Notes: generated by a model not told the origin, from the letters alone. Counted from the stretch's first letter, positions 11,905-22,690 are shown. The stretch: 64,000 bases of DNA from Cyanophora paradoxa (GCA_004431415.1 QPMI01000048.1:186001-250000); one strand, 5' to 3'. A program made the numbers and translations.

Positions 11905-13174
11905 ATGGCTTTCACCGTCCAGCAGCGCCAGTTCGCCGTCGCCTTCAGCAGCCCGGCTGCGACCCAGCGTCCGGCCCGTCGCTCGGCCGTTTCTGCGTCG
12001 AACAAGGCTGCCCTCGTCCCCGCCCGCAAGCAGCGTCAGCAGGAGGTTTCGATGCCCAGCCACCTGTCTTTCGCGCCCATGGCCGTCCCGTCCGCCGTTG
12101 TCCTCGCCAAGGGCCCCTCGAAGCACACTTTCTCCCGCAGCTTCGAGTACAGCAGCCAGCGGATCGGCTTCAAGGTTCGCCGGCGACGCTTATCGCCTTT
12201 TATACGCATGTTCGGCATCGATCGCGGGCCGAGCGCCCTGCCGGCCGGCTGCCGAAGTAACGCGCGCCAGTGCCGGATCCGCTCGGTCGGATAGTTGCGA
12301 ACGCGGCCCGAACCCGCGTCTTTAACCATTCGCTTTGCAGCTGGAGCCGTCGAGCATCCCCGGGTTCGATGCGCTCGGCGACGGCTTCGGCAAGATGGTC
12401 CCTGGTCCGTACGCTTCGAATTCGCCCCGCGGGGGCTGCGCGTTCCCCCGCCGACTCCGGCCCTCAGAGACCGGCTTCGGTTTCATCCTCGGCCTCGCCA
12501 CCGGCTACACCGGTGCGTCCCGTGCTCGCGCCCGGTCGCCCCTTCCTCCCGCTGAGCGGCATTCGCGCCCGCGCCCGCAGCCAAGCAGATCACGAAGAAG
12601 GTGCTGCTCTTCGACAAGCAGATCGTATCGAGTTAGAGTTGCGAACCGCTTGTCCAGGTCTTGTTGTTCATCGGCATTACGTTCATCATGGTCCAGCTCG
12701 CGGCGCGCAGCGGGTGCGTCCTCCGCCTTCGTCGCCTCTGATCGAATTTCGCATCATCGAATCTGAGACTCTCCCGCAGCTTCATCAGCGTCAACTGGAC
12801 CAAGATTGAGGACAAGGTCACCTCCAAGCTCGGTGCGGCCCCGCCCATCATCTCTCTAGAGAGGGCGCCCGCGAGGCCCGCGCCAACCGCCCTTCTTTCC
12901 CCTCCCCAGACGCGAACGAGGACGGCAAGCTCGACTACAAGGTGCCGTACCCCCCTCCTTGCCCACGTACCCCCCTCGCCGCCCACTTTCTGCCTCCAGG
13001 ACTTCGTTCTCCTGGCCAAGAAGGGCCTCTCGGCCCTCACCGAGAACCGTGTGCCCCGCCCCGCCCTGCGACCCGCGCGCCGGTACCCCCCTCCCTTCTC
13101 ACGCGCGTACCCCCTCAGTGCACTCCACCGCCGGTTTCGGCACGGGCGCCTTCATTGGCGTCAAGTACCTGTAA
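11905..13174 (+). CDS. FUN14-family membrane protein with EF-hand, probable plastid targeting
   Basis: Exon 1 (ATG 11905) encodes about 90 residues. It starts MAFTVQQRQFAVAFSS and is rich in Ala/Ser/Arg with almost no acidic residues, as in algal plastid transit peptides. Later exons give LEPSSIPGFDALGDGFGKM, ETGFGFILGLATGYT, AKQITKK, VLLFIGITFIMVQLAAR, FISVNWTKIEDKVTSKL, then DANEDGKLDYKDF and GFGTGAFIGVKYL-stop. The GFxxGxxTGY / hydrophobic / INVDW-like order is the FUN14 domain. DxNxDGxLDxxD is a canonical EF-hand loop placed just before the C-terminus, where typical FUN14 proteins have only a short helix. Eight or so small introns; several hold GTACCCC motifs (for example about 12944-13000). 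A TGTAA, the usual chlorophyte poly(A) signal, lies at about 13246, 72 nt after the stop. Confidence 0.8.
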
Positions 13175-13384
13175 CCCGCTCCTCCTGGGAGGCACCCCGC
13201 CGGGGAGGCCAGCGGCGGGCCGGCTTCGCCCCGCCCGCCCCGCAGTGTAACTTACTTTTGTTTACAGTTAACCCTAAGCTCATGTAGCCGCCGCCTGGGC
13301 TAGCGCGGAAGGGCATCCGAGAGAAATTACCCTACAGGAACGGCCCTAGCCTACTAGCCTACTACTTGGAGGCTGCAGCTGTGG

Positions 13385-14797
13385 CTAGGACGAGTACCGC
13401 CCCCCCTCGGGGTCCATCTCGGCGATCTGGACGAAGAAGCACGGGTCCTCCTCGTCCAACTCGTGCGCCTCCGGGGCGGGCAGGGCGGGCAGCGGGCGCG
13501 GCCGGAGGCGCGCCGCCGCCTCAAGGACCGCGGCGGCCGTCGCGGGGTGGAACCCGCGGAGGGTGAGCCGCCGAAGGGCGAGGCAGCCGGCCAGGGCCCG
13601 CGAGAGGGGGGGTACGAGCGGGGCCTGGTCGGAGGCGGGGTGCGCAAGGAGCTCGAGGGACTCCAGGGCGGCCAGGAGGGGCCCGAGGAGCTGCGGGGTA
13701 CTCGCTCGAATCTCGGAAGGGAAGTTCGGGGGGAGAGGGTGGGGGTACGCGCGCCTCGAAGCCCGGACCGAAAACCGAGTAGGCGAAGGGCCCGCCGTGA
13801 CCTGGATCGAAAGTCAGATCGGGGGGCGTTCGGGGCGGTGGCAAGGCCTTCGCGCGGTACTTGGGGGGTACGCGAACCGCAGGCGAGGCGGCGGAGGCCG
13901 GGACAGTGCCGCGCGACGAGCAGCACGCCGATGTCGAGTACCCCCGTCCACTTGATCTGAGCGGGTTCGAATCCGGACGGGGAGGAAATTGAATTGCTAT
14001 CAAAGTTGAATTGCTATCAAGTGGGGAGCGAATGAGTCACGTTCAAGTCCTCCAGCAGGTGGCAGTGCGCGGCCAGAGCGGCCATCGCCGAATCGCTCAC
14101 GTAGGTCCGGCTCACGTCCTGCGGGAAGGGGTACGTGAAATTATCGGTGCGAGAGCATCGCCTGGACGAACGAGGCGCGTGAGGCGGGGGCAGGATCGCG
14201 CGAGCATCTGCGTCGGAAGGCGTTTAGGGCGGATGGGGGGGCAAGGGGGGGGGGGTACGGCGCGCCTTCACGGCCTCGTCGCCCACATGGCATCCGCTCA
14301 GGCTCACGGACTCGAGCTGGGGCGCCCGCCCGCAGAAGTCCCACACCTCCTGCGGCGATGTCGGCTTCGAAGTCAGGAACAAGGGCGACTTCAGAGATCG
14401 AATTCGAAAGAATTTCGCGCACGCGAGTGGAGATGCGGAGGCAGTTGTGGAGGTCGAGCTCAAGAATCGTACCCCATAAGGGCGCGAGCGCCGCGCAGCG
14501 AAGCAGCGCGGGGTCCAGCCCGCAGCGGTTGCGAAAGCTGAGAGAGACGGCGCCGGCGCACTTCCGCGCGGCGGCCGCGACGCGCTCCTCGCGCAGCGAC
14601 GAGGCACACTGGCGCGGTACGGCGTGCGCGTCGACGCTCAGATCAAGGCGGCGCCACAGCTCGGGGGCGCCCTCGCAGATCGCGTGCAGGCGCCTCGAGG
14701 AAGCAGAGACGGCGGCAACATCGGCGTGCCGCAGCGCCTCCAGAATGATGAGCAGCACGTTATCCTCCAGATCCTCCAGGCCCGGTGTGGGCGGCAT
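13385..14797 (-). CDS. F-box / leucine-rich-repeat protein
   Basis: Likely substrate adaptor of an SCF ubiquitin ligase. From ATG 14797 the N-terminus reads GLEDLEDNVLLIILEALRHA, then DVAAVSASSRRLHAICE and PELWRRLDLS, a clear F-box. It is followed by LRR-type segments: CAGAVSLSFRNRCGLDPALL, ILELDLHNCLRIST, VWDFCGRAPQLESVSLSGCH, then SDSAMAALAAHCHLLEDLNV and VLLVARHCPGLRRLAC. The last exon is LRR-like (LLAALESLELLAH, LALRRLTLRGFHP) and ends EMDPEGGRYSS-stop (TAG at 13385-13387). Introns carry GTACCCC on the coding strand. The intron 14265-14119 follows AAG and starts GCGCGC, so it is a GC-AG intron if the LRR reading frame is right. The open frame extends upstream to 14989, but the F-box-proximal ATG fits better. 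Confidence 0.85.
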
Positions 14798-15074
14798 GCC
14801 TGCGCGAGCGCCAGGAATGAGGTTGACTCTCGGCGCGCGCGGGCCTAGGCAGTCAGAAAGCAGGCGCACCGGGGCAGATCGCGGCGATAGGACGAAATCG
14901 AGGCGCTTCCTGCAGTCACGAGGCTGCGTCGAGCCGCGCGGACGCGTCAGCACGGGAATGCGGGTCGGTGGCGAGTTAGCGGGTCGCAATAGTTAGGCGC
15001 ACGTTTTCTGGCGTGTATGTGCTTGCCACCGAGCTGGAATAACTCCGAAGTACTGAGAAGCACTCAGAAGCACT
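14798..15074. other. Short spacer between the F-box gene and the retrotransposon
   Basis: This is the 5' flank of the F-box gene up to the left end of the DIRS-type element. Together with 21364-21517 it would form a divergent promoter region of about 430 bp before insertion. Confidence 0.5.
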
Positions 15075-15198
15075 TTGATAGTAAAGTAGTTTACTTAGGT
15101 CAACCCGCGAGTAGACGTAGAGCAGCTGTACCCGAGGCACGACTGCCCGCCCCTCTTCAGTTGTTGTACCCCGAGTGCGCCGTCGCGCCTCGAGCTCT
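15075..15198 (+). repeat. Split direct repeat A1 (left terminus of the DIRS element)
   Basis: A 124-nt block starting ttgatagtaaagtagtttac and ending cgcctcgagctct. It matches 20787-20910 over its full length. Confidence 0.9.
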
Positions 15199-15223
15199 GC
15201 AGAGCGTTCCGGCCGTACGCAAC

Positions 15224-17219
15224 ATGGTTGTCGAGACCCGTGGCCGCACGGCCACTCGCGCAGCCTCGGAGGCGGGACCATCGCGGTTCCAGAGTGCACC
15301 TCCCGACCCGCGCCAACCGGAGGCGCCAGCAGCTACACCGGTAGCTACAGCGGTAGGAGATGCGGGCTCGCAGCTGCAGACGACCTCAGATCTGCAGCCG
15401 CCCGTCGGGATCGCCCCTGCGCCAGGGCTCGCCTCGCACTCCGCGCAGGCCGAGCAGCAGCATCCCGGCGGCCCGCCGCTCCTCCTGCGTCGACAGCGAG
15501 GCTGCTGCAGCAGACTTCGCACGCGGCTGCCGCCCCCCCCGCACCCGCGGGCGGGGGTTCCGCGGCCGCGCCGTCGACCCCGGCATCCGGATCCGCGCCG
15601 CCTCAGCCCGCCCCCGTGCTCGCACCTCGCATGCCGGAGGCCCGAGCTTCGCGCGCGCCGCTGGCGGGACCCCTCGCAGTCCTGCCCGGCCCCGGATCGC
15701 CGGCCCCCGTGGTGGATCTGTCACAGCTCGGCCCGATGCTGACCCAGCAGCTCGCGGCGAGCGTGCAGCAGGCGACCGCCTCAGCGGTCGCGGCAGCGGT
15801 TGCTCCCCTGACGCGCGACCTCAGCGCCCTCGTGAGCGCCGTCGACCAGCAGCGCATGGTGCTGGCGCAGCACCAGAGCCTGCTCGAGCACGCGCAGCGG
15901 CCCGCCCCAGCCCAGGTCACGCACCTGCCGCTCGAGGCCCCTGCCCCGCTGCCGGCCCCCGGCACCCCCGCCGGCGCGGCCCTGTCCCACCACGTCCCCA
16001 CGGCGACCGCCGCCGTCCCTGGTGCTGTATTCGTCCCGCGGAGCGCACCGTCCCGCCCCTTCGTGCACGGCGCCGCCGCCGACCCGCCGCCCACATCGCA
16101 GACCGATGTCGATATCTCTCAGGCGGTGTCGCAGGCGCTGGCGCGCGCCCTGCCTGCGGCGCTCGCAGGGGCCGGCTTCGCGTTCGGGGGTGCCGGCGCT
16201 GCGCCCCCCTCGACCGACGGGAGCGCTCGCGTCAGCACCCTTCCCGCGCGCATCTTCACAGGCCCGGCCGGTGAGCGCCTCGTAGCGGCGATTCGGGCGG
16301 GGGGGCCTTTCGAGCTCCGTAGGCTCTTTCTAGACCCCGTCTTCTCCCCTCCGCCACCCAGTCGGGCCTCGCGTCCTCCGCCGCGGACGCCATCGCGGTG
16401 TCCCTCGACCCCGTCTCGGGCCGGCTGGTCCTCCAGGCGCACTCCGCCTCGTCCAGCACCGGCACACAGCGCGAGCAGCTCGCCTTCCCCGACCTCCTCC
16501 TGTGCCTTCAGCTCCTCGCCTTCCAGATCTCCACGGACACCATGCTGCCGGCGGAGGAGCGCTGCCGCCGCCTCGAGGCCCTGTCCCGGCTGCAGTACGA
16601 GATCATCGTCCTTGCCCGCACGCTTCCGTGGGAGCGGGTCTTCCCGTGGGTGCAGCATCACCTTGCTGACGCCCTCGCCTGCGCCGAGGACGCCGACGGC
16701 CGGTACCGCGCCCTTGGCCACCACAGCATGGCTCTCCTCGCGCGCAGCCTGCCCGAGGGGGGGCTCGGGCTCGGGGGCCCCCTCCCCTTTCACGCCGGCA
16801 GCATCGTGGCCTCGGCCGCCGCCGTCGATGCAGCCGCCCGTCCGGCCGGCGGCGGCCGGGCGTCACGCGCCAGCGCCGCGGCGCGCCCCGCCGCGGCCTC
16901 GGCGGTCGCCGCGCTCGCGTCCCCGCCCGGCACCGCGCCCAGCGGCGACACTCGGGCCGCCTCCGGCTCCGGCCGCTCGCGGTCCCGGGCCGTGCAGGAT
17001 GCCCTCGACCGTGGCGCCGTCTGGCACACCGAGGACCCGCGCTACTTCGGCGTCAGCCCCGCCATCTGTTGGTGCTTCAACCAGGGCATCTGCAAGAACG
17101 CCGTCAGCGACGGCGTCTGCTTCTTCGGGCGCCACATCTGCGCCCAGTGCCACAGCCGGGACCACCCCGACTGCGCGCGCCGTGCCGCCACCGGCGCCGG
17201 CGCCGTCGGCCCTTCCTGA
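15224..17219 (+). pseudogene. gag: gag-like ORF of the DIRS element, frameshifted
   Basis: Starts MVVETRGRTATRAASEAG at 15224. The middle part has VVDLSQLGPMLTQQLAASVQ and a long Ala-rich helical region. The C-terminal 270 residues contain FPDLLLCLQLLAFQIS and a Cys/His cluster (CWCFNQGICKN, CFFGRHICAQCHSRDHPDC), a zinc-knuckle-like end typical of DIRS and Ty3 gag proteins. Coding passes from one frame to the next near 15500 and again near 16345. Each shift needs one extra base to restore, with no nonsense codon in between. Ends TGA at 17217-17219. It may be a decayed gag or an intact gag with consensus errors. Confidence 0.75.
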
Positions 17220-17759
17220 GCACCCCCGCAGGCGGCCGCAGTTCCCGCTCCCTGCGGCGCGCCAGACGCGGAGCATCATAGGAGCCCTCCGGAGGCGGTG
17301 GCGCCCCCTCTGGCGGCAGCGGTGCGCCCATCGCCGCCGTCCCCGCCTCCGCCCCCTTCGGTCTCGGTCGCGGCCCTCCCGCGGCTAAGTCCGATCGCCC
17401 CCCCCTCGGCATCTTCCCCCCGGGCTTCGCCCGTCCGGGCACCCGGTGTTATACCAGCGTCCAATGTCCCGGGCCGTTGCGTCCAGCGGCCTAGCGGACA
17501 GGACGTTGCGTCTGTTGTCCCCGAGACCCGCAGTTCGACTCCGTCCGGGTCCACTTCCGCCGCTTCGAATCCGGAGCGGCGCGTTTCCACGGCGACCGCC
17601 GTTGCCCACGCCCAAGACCCGCGCTCGATTCCCGCCGGGTCCTCTTTCGCCGCTTCGACTCCGGAGCGGCCCCCTTCCACGTCGGCGGCAGCTACCGCGC
17701 CCGCGCGCGCGCCCGCGCGCATCCGCAAGCAACCGCTGGCCCCCCTTTCGACACGACCG

Positions 17760-19450
17760 TCCCACCTACCCCACCAGTGCCGTCGGCGGCGCCACGCTCC
17801 CTCCGGGACTGGCGCCCACGCCCGTGAACCTCCCCAACCTTCTGGCAGCGCTGACGGACCATCCGGACCCCACGCTCGCCGCCCGCCTGTCCCAGGGCTT
17901 CACTCACGGCTTCCCCTGCTCTACCGCGGGCCACCCTACTCGGCGGTCCACAGGCCCCATCCCACGGCGCTGGAGCATCTCGACGCCGTTCGGGCGGACG
18001 TCGCCAAAGAGCGGGCTGCGGGACGCATGGCCGGCCCTTTCCCGCATCCGCCCTTCGCCCCTTCGTCGCCTCGCCACTCGGCGCGGTGCCGAAGAAGCGC
18101 TCCCACCCGCCCAAGTGGCGGCGCATCACCGACCTCTCCTATCCCCGCTTCCGCGGCTTCAGCGTCAACCGCGGCATCGACAATGCCCCCTCCACTACAC
18201 CTCCCCTTCGGTGGCAGACGCGATTGAGCTCATCATCACGCTGGGACGGCTCACACAGCTGGGCAAGGCCGACGTACGCGACGCCTTCCGCCTCCTGCCG
18301 GTTCGCCCGGAGGACTACTGGCTGCTAGGTGCCGCCCTCCCCTCCGAGGATCCCACCCGCCCCGGCGAGTACGACTTCTACTACGACATGGCCCTCCCGT
18401 TCGGCGGCCGCTCCTCCCCACGCACGTTCGAGGACCTCGGGCAGGCCCTCGACCATGTCCTCCGCCGGGCCGGTGTCCTCTTCCTGCGCTACGTCGACGA
18501 CATCCTTGTGCTCGGGCGCCCTGGCACCGCCGAGTGTGCACAGTCGATGGAGGCCCTGCAGGCCATCTGCTCCCACCTGGGCATCCCACTGGCCGCGGAG
18601 AAGCTGGAGGGGCCCGCCTTCCGCTTAGTCTTCCTTGGCGTTGAGCTCGACACCGAGGCGATGGAGGCGCGCCTCTCCGCCGGCCGCTACGAGGACCTCG
18701 TGTCACTCCTCGGCCGCTGGGAGGGAAAGCGGCACGCCACCCGGCATGACCTCCAGTCCCTCGCCGGTCTCCTCACCTCCGCCACCGCCGTCATTCCCCC
18801 CGGCCGCTTCTTCCTCCAGCGCGTGCTGAGTCTCATCTCTGCCCTGCGCGAGGACCACCACCGTGCCACGCTCCACCCCGGCTTCCACGCAGACCTCCGT
18901 TGGTGGCGCTTCCTGCTTGCCGAGCGGCACGGCGTCCGCCTCCTCCCCGCCTCAGCCCGCTGGGCCGACTCGCGGGAGCTACGCCTGGAGACTGATGCCA
19001 GCGGCGTGGGCTTTGGCGCCGTCTTTGGCGACGCCTGGCTCTTCGGCGCCTGGGCCGACCACCCCGACATCCCTGCCAGCATGCCCTGGCGCGAGCTCAT
19101 GGCGATCGTCATCGCCGCCGCCACGTGGGGCCCCAGTGGCACCGCCGGCGGATTAACTTCCACACCGACTGCGAGCCGGTTGCCCTTGCCATTGCCAACG
19201 GCTACTCCCCCCGCCCCGGCTTCGCCACCCTCCTCCGCACCCTCTATGCCCTTTCCGTCCTCCACTCTTTCGAGTTTCGCGCCACGCACATCGCTGGCCT
19301 GTCTAACGTCCTGGCCGACCCCCTCTCCCGCCTCCAGATCGAGCAGTTCCGCCGACTGCACCGGTCAGCGGATTCTTTGCAGACCCCCGCCTGCTGGCCG
19401 TCGATCGACCCCTTGCCGCCCTCGCCACGCACCTCTACATGTCCGGCTTA
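17760..19450 (+). pseudogene. pol: Reverse transcriptase / RNase H of the DIRS element, frameshifted
   Basis: RT motifs in order: VPKKRSHPPKWRRITDLSYP (about 18090), LGKADVRDAFRLLPVRPEDY (about 18260), MALPFGGRSSPRTF, and the catalytic box FLRYVDDILVLG (about 18483). RNase H follows with LETDASGVGFGAVF (about 18985), WRELMAIVIAAATWG, INFHTDCEPVALAIANG and ATHIAGLSNVLADPLSR (about 19280). The DIRS-type methyltransferase-like domain is not seen. The frame slips about four times (near 17915, 18060, 18190 and 19135), each consistent with one missing base. The RT core from 18210 to 19130 is open. Similar RT-RNase H units in PAT and Kangaroo elements use a YVDD or FADD box. Confidence 0.8.
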
Positions 19451-20574
19451 GCGGCCAGCACCCGCAGGAGCTACTCGTACCCGCAGCGCGAGTTCATCGA
19501 GTTCTGCCTCCAGCGGGGTCTGCACGACAGGCAGGGCTCGGTCCTGCCGGCGTCGGAGGCTACACTCTGCTTCTTCGCGGCGCACCTCTTCCGCCGTGGC
19601 GGCGTCGCCCCGCCATCCATCCGCACGTACATCACGGCCGTGCAGTCGCTGCACGTCGACTCCGGCTTCAGCACTTTCTGGGGCTCCATGCCGCGCCTCG
19701 CCCGGCTCCTCGAGGGCATCGCCCGCGTGGCCGACCCTCGCCCCAAACTCCGCCGCGACCCGATCACGCGCGGACAGCTCAGTGACCTCGCCCAGTATGC
19801 AGCCGCCCACCCGTCACCTGAGACGCGGCTCCTCTGGGCCGCCTTTTCCACCGCCTTCTTCGGCTTCTTCCGCTGCAGCGAGGTCTGTGCTGTCCGCCTC
19901 CCTGTGCCCGACCCGGCCCGGCTCTTCCAGCGCCGCGACCTCCGCTTCTTCACGGACGAGGGCGAGAGCTTCGCCCGCCTCCGCCTGAAAAAGTCGAAGA
20001 CCGATCAGCGAGGCCAGGGCTGTGACGTCGACATTCCCATGTCGGCGGCCTGGAGTGCGCTCACTGCGCCCTCGAGGCCCTCGCCCTCTCCTGGACGGGC
20101 CCCGCCCGCCCTGACGCCTACATCTTCGCACATGCCGCCACCGGCCAGCCGCTGACCCGTTCGGAGCTGCATGCCGCCCTCCGCAACTGGCTCCACGCCC
20201 TCGGCTACGCAGCCGACCCCCTGCTGCCGCACAGCTTCCGCATCGGCGCCGCCACCGCGGCGTTCGAGGCCGGCCTCCCTGACTACGCTATCCAGCTCCT
20301 CGGCCGCTGGCGGTCCGACGCTTTCCAGCTGTACATCCGTGCGCGCCCCGAGCTCGTCCGCCGCCAGCGGGCCTCCTCCTCGCCAGCAGCCACGCGCCCC
20401 CAGCCGCAGTGCACTCCAGCTGACCTTCATTCATCACACACCTCTCTCCATGGGTGCCAGCGCGCGGCGCCCACTTCGCAGCCGCCGCCCGCCTCGGCGC
20501 CTTGGTCCTGCCTCTCCCCTGCTTCGCGTACCCTAGGCCAGACTGCCGTACCCAGGACAGGTGTTGCGAACTAG
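19439..20574 (+). pseudogene. Tyrosine recombinase of the DIRS element, one frameshift
   Basis: Integrates the circular DNA copy by site-specific recombination. ATG 19439 (MSGLAASTRRSYSYPQREF) begins an N-terminal SAM-like core-binding domain (IRTYITAVQSLHVDSG). The catalytic domain has FGFFRCSEVCAVRL (box I Arg), LKKSKTDQRG, then in the next frame PHSFRIGAATAAFEAG (HxxR) and LLGRWRSDAFQLYIRARPEL (nucleophile Tyr). The frame slips by one base near 20045-20060, after DIPMSAAW and before CALEALALSWTGPARPDAY. The stop of the shifted frame is TAG at 20572-20574, inside block B1, as in related elements. All four catalytic positions I can locate are conserved. Confidence 0.85.
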
Positions 20575-20786
20575 CCCTAGTTCACGTACCCCTCTGCCTG
20601 CTACGGACTCTAGCCCAGTTTCACGCTCAGGATTTTCACAGGCCCGAGGCAGTCCCCTTCTTGGCACCCATTTCGAGTTGTGTATGCATATACTAGATTA
20701 GCATATGACCATGCTAGCGACGCAGAGCTCACAGCACTGCGGGGAGTGTACCCCTCTATTGCTAAGAGTAAACTCGCTAGGGTTGA
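20495..20786 (+). repeat. Split direct repeat B1 of the DIRS element
   Basis: A 292-nt block from cggcgccttggtcctgcc to ctcgctagggttga. It overlaps the 3' end of the recombinase ORF. Confidence 0.9.
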
Positions 20787-20910
20787 TTGATAGTAAAGTA
20801 GTTTACTTAGGTCAACCCGCGAGTAGACGTAGAGCAGCTGTACCCGAGGCACGACTGCCCGCCCCTCTTCAGTTGTTGTACCCCGAGTGCGCCGTCGCGC
20901 CTCGAGCTCT
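20787..20910 (+). repeat. Split direct repeat A2 of the DIRS element
   Basis: Matches the left terminal block 15075-15198 and directly abuts B1. A 25-nt spacer (20911-20935) follows. Confidence 0.9.
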
Positions 20911-20935
20911 CCCACCCGACCCTACCCTATGTATA

Positions 20936-21363
20936 CGGCGCCTTGGTCCCGCCTCTCCCCTGCTTCGCGTACCCTAGGCCAGACTGCCGTACCCAGGACA
21001 GGTGTTGCGAACTAGCCCTAGTTCACGTACCCCTCTGCCTGCTACGGACTCTAGCCCAGTTTCACGCTCAGGATTTTCATGGTCCTGCCTCTCCCCTGCT
21101 TCGCGTACCCTAGGCCAGACTGCCGTACCCAGGACAGGTGTTGCGAACTAGCCCTAGTTCACGTACCCCTCTGCCTGCTACGGACTCTAGCCCAGTTTCA
21201 CGCTCAGGATTTTCACAGGCCCGAGGCAGTCCCCTTCTTGGCACCCATTTCGAGTTGTGTATGCATATACTAGATTAGCATATGACCATGCTAGCGACGC
21301 AGAGCTCACAGCACTGCGGGGAGTGTACCCCTCTATTGCTAAGAGTAAACTCGCTAGGGTTGA
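20936..21363 (+). repeat. B repeats at the right terminus: a partial copy and a full copy
   Basis: 20936-21079 repeats the first 144 nt of B1. 21080-21363 repeats the last 284 nt of B1 (from its ninth base). The partial copy followed by a near-full copy is an extra B unit compared with the standard B1-A2-B2 arrangement. Confidence 0.85.
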
Positions 21364-21517
21364 CTGAAGCAGTTCTGGGGGGGTACACGCTGCGACCTTC
21401 GCGCGGCAAAGGCCTCGGCGGCATCCGCTGGGCATCCGGCCTGTTCGTTCGCGAGAGCAGCAACAACAGCAGCAAACGCGCCAACCTCCTAGCGAGGCAG
21501 CGGTCGGTTCCAGAAGA

Positions 21518-22690
21518 ATGCGCCGCGTTCACAAAGAGCCCGCTGGCTCGCCGACGGCGGCAGACAGCTGGGGCGACGAAAAGAAGTGGGAGGCGTGGGA
21601 TGACGATGAGCGCAAGAAGAAGGCGCAGAAGCCGGCGACCACCGTGACTGCTATTGATGTGGAGGCCGAGGCGCTGCTGCCCAGCGCCGTTGCCAAGCAG
21701 AGCAACATCTTCGTGAGGATAATCGCGTGCCTCTGCGCCTGGACCATCTGCCTGCCGCTGAAGCTGTGCGCCATCCGCCGCCGCGCGCGCCGCGCGCCAA
21801 ACCGGCGGTTGGCGCCTCGCCGCGCAATTGACGCATTTGCCGTCGAGCGCAGGTGCAAGAGCAAGAAGGGCGCCGTCGCGCTCGTCCTCATCGTCGCCGG
21901 ACTCATCGGCGGCTACATTTACACGTCGGTGCCGCTCTGCTCGTGCGGCTGCGCGCCGAGCATGCCGATGGGTGCGCCAAACCGCACGCGGCCGCCGGGC
22001 CGCTCACGCCGCGCCCCGCGCGCGCCTCGCCGCTGACGTCGACGCGCTTCGAAACTCTGCAGGCCCCAACAACAAGCCGTGGGAGTGGGGCAAGACGGGC
22101 GGCGGCAAGGACGTCGTTGTCTGGATGGACGTGGAGAACGAGCTCCCGTCGGAGGCGGACGCGCTCACCGGCGACGTGCGTACCCCGCCGCGCTCCTTCC
22201 GCCGCGCCGCGCCGCGCGCTGACTTCGTTCGCAGACCGGCTCCTCGAGCTCGGGGGTATGGGGATGGCTCTCGTCCGTCTTCAGCACGAAGCCCGTCAAG
22301 AAGGACAAGTCCGAGTCCAAGAAGGCGACCCCGCCCTCGGGGGCTGACCGCATCGTGTTCACCCCCGGCCAGCTCCGCAAGAAGTGTGGCAAGGACTTCT
22401 GGTCGGTGCGCGCACGTGTACCCCCCGGTCGCACCGCACCCCCGCGTCCCTTCCCTCTGTACCCCCCTGAGCCCCGCACAGCATTACCCCGAGGGACCCC
22501 TCCCCTCGGAGTGCCCCATGTCCTACAACCAGAAGTGCGTGTATCCCCCTGTCTCGTCCCCCGCCCCGCCCCGCCCCCTCAATCCCCTTCGACCCGCAGT
22601 CGCAACGAGGTCAAGCGCATCTGCACAAGGGACTGCGAGGCTCTGTGCCGCATGAAGGGGGGTATGTGGATGGACGGTCCCGAGGAATGA
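21518..22690 (+). CDS. Unidentified two-TM membrane protein with Cys-rich C-terminal domain
   Basis: ATG 21518 opens a hydrophilic cytosolic-type segment (DSWGDEKKWEAWDDDERKKK). Two hydrophobic segments follow: IIACLCAWTICLPLKL (about 21718-21767) and GAVALVLIVAGLIGGYIY (about 21868-21922), with a short intron from about 21768 to 21851 between them. After CSCGCAPSMPMG an intron leads to NNKPWEWGKTGGGKDVVVWM (about 22064). Later exons give WLSSVFSTKPVKKDKSESKK, RIVFTPGQLRKKCGKDFWS, HYPEGPLPSECPMSYNQKCV and NEVKRICTRDCEALCRMKGG, ending WMDGPEE-stop at 22690. The six or so cysteines of the tail suggest a lumenal or extracellular disulfide domain. No family recognised. The ATG lies only about 155 nt from the right end of the retrotransposon. 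Confidence 0.7.

Larger units (their letters stand above)
15075..21363 (+). mobile_element. DIRS-order retrotransposon, PAT/Kangaroo-like, with split direct repeats
   Basis: An element of about 6.3 kb with gag, reverse transcriptase/RNase H and tyrosine recombinase. Its ends are split direct repeats rather than LTRs. Block A occurs at the left end (15075-15198) and internally near the right end (20787-20910). Block B occurs before A2 (20495-20786), partly after it (20936-21079) and again fully at the right end (21080-21363). The order A1-ORFs-B1-A2-B2 is the PAT type of DIRS elements, which integrate through a circular intermediate using a tyrosine recombinase. The B1/A2 border (gggttga then ttgatag) matches the joint expected if right and left ends were fused in a circle. 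No integrase or protease domain is visible and no target-site duplication is expected. Confidence 0.9.

Noticed and set aside
15017-15198. Direct repeats at the ends as LTRs of a Ty3/Copia-type element
   Set aside because: The repeats are not at both outer ends in the same order (A at the left, B at the right, A internal), there is no integrase, and a tyrosine recombinase is present.
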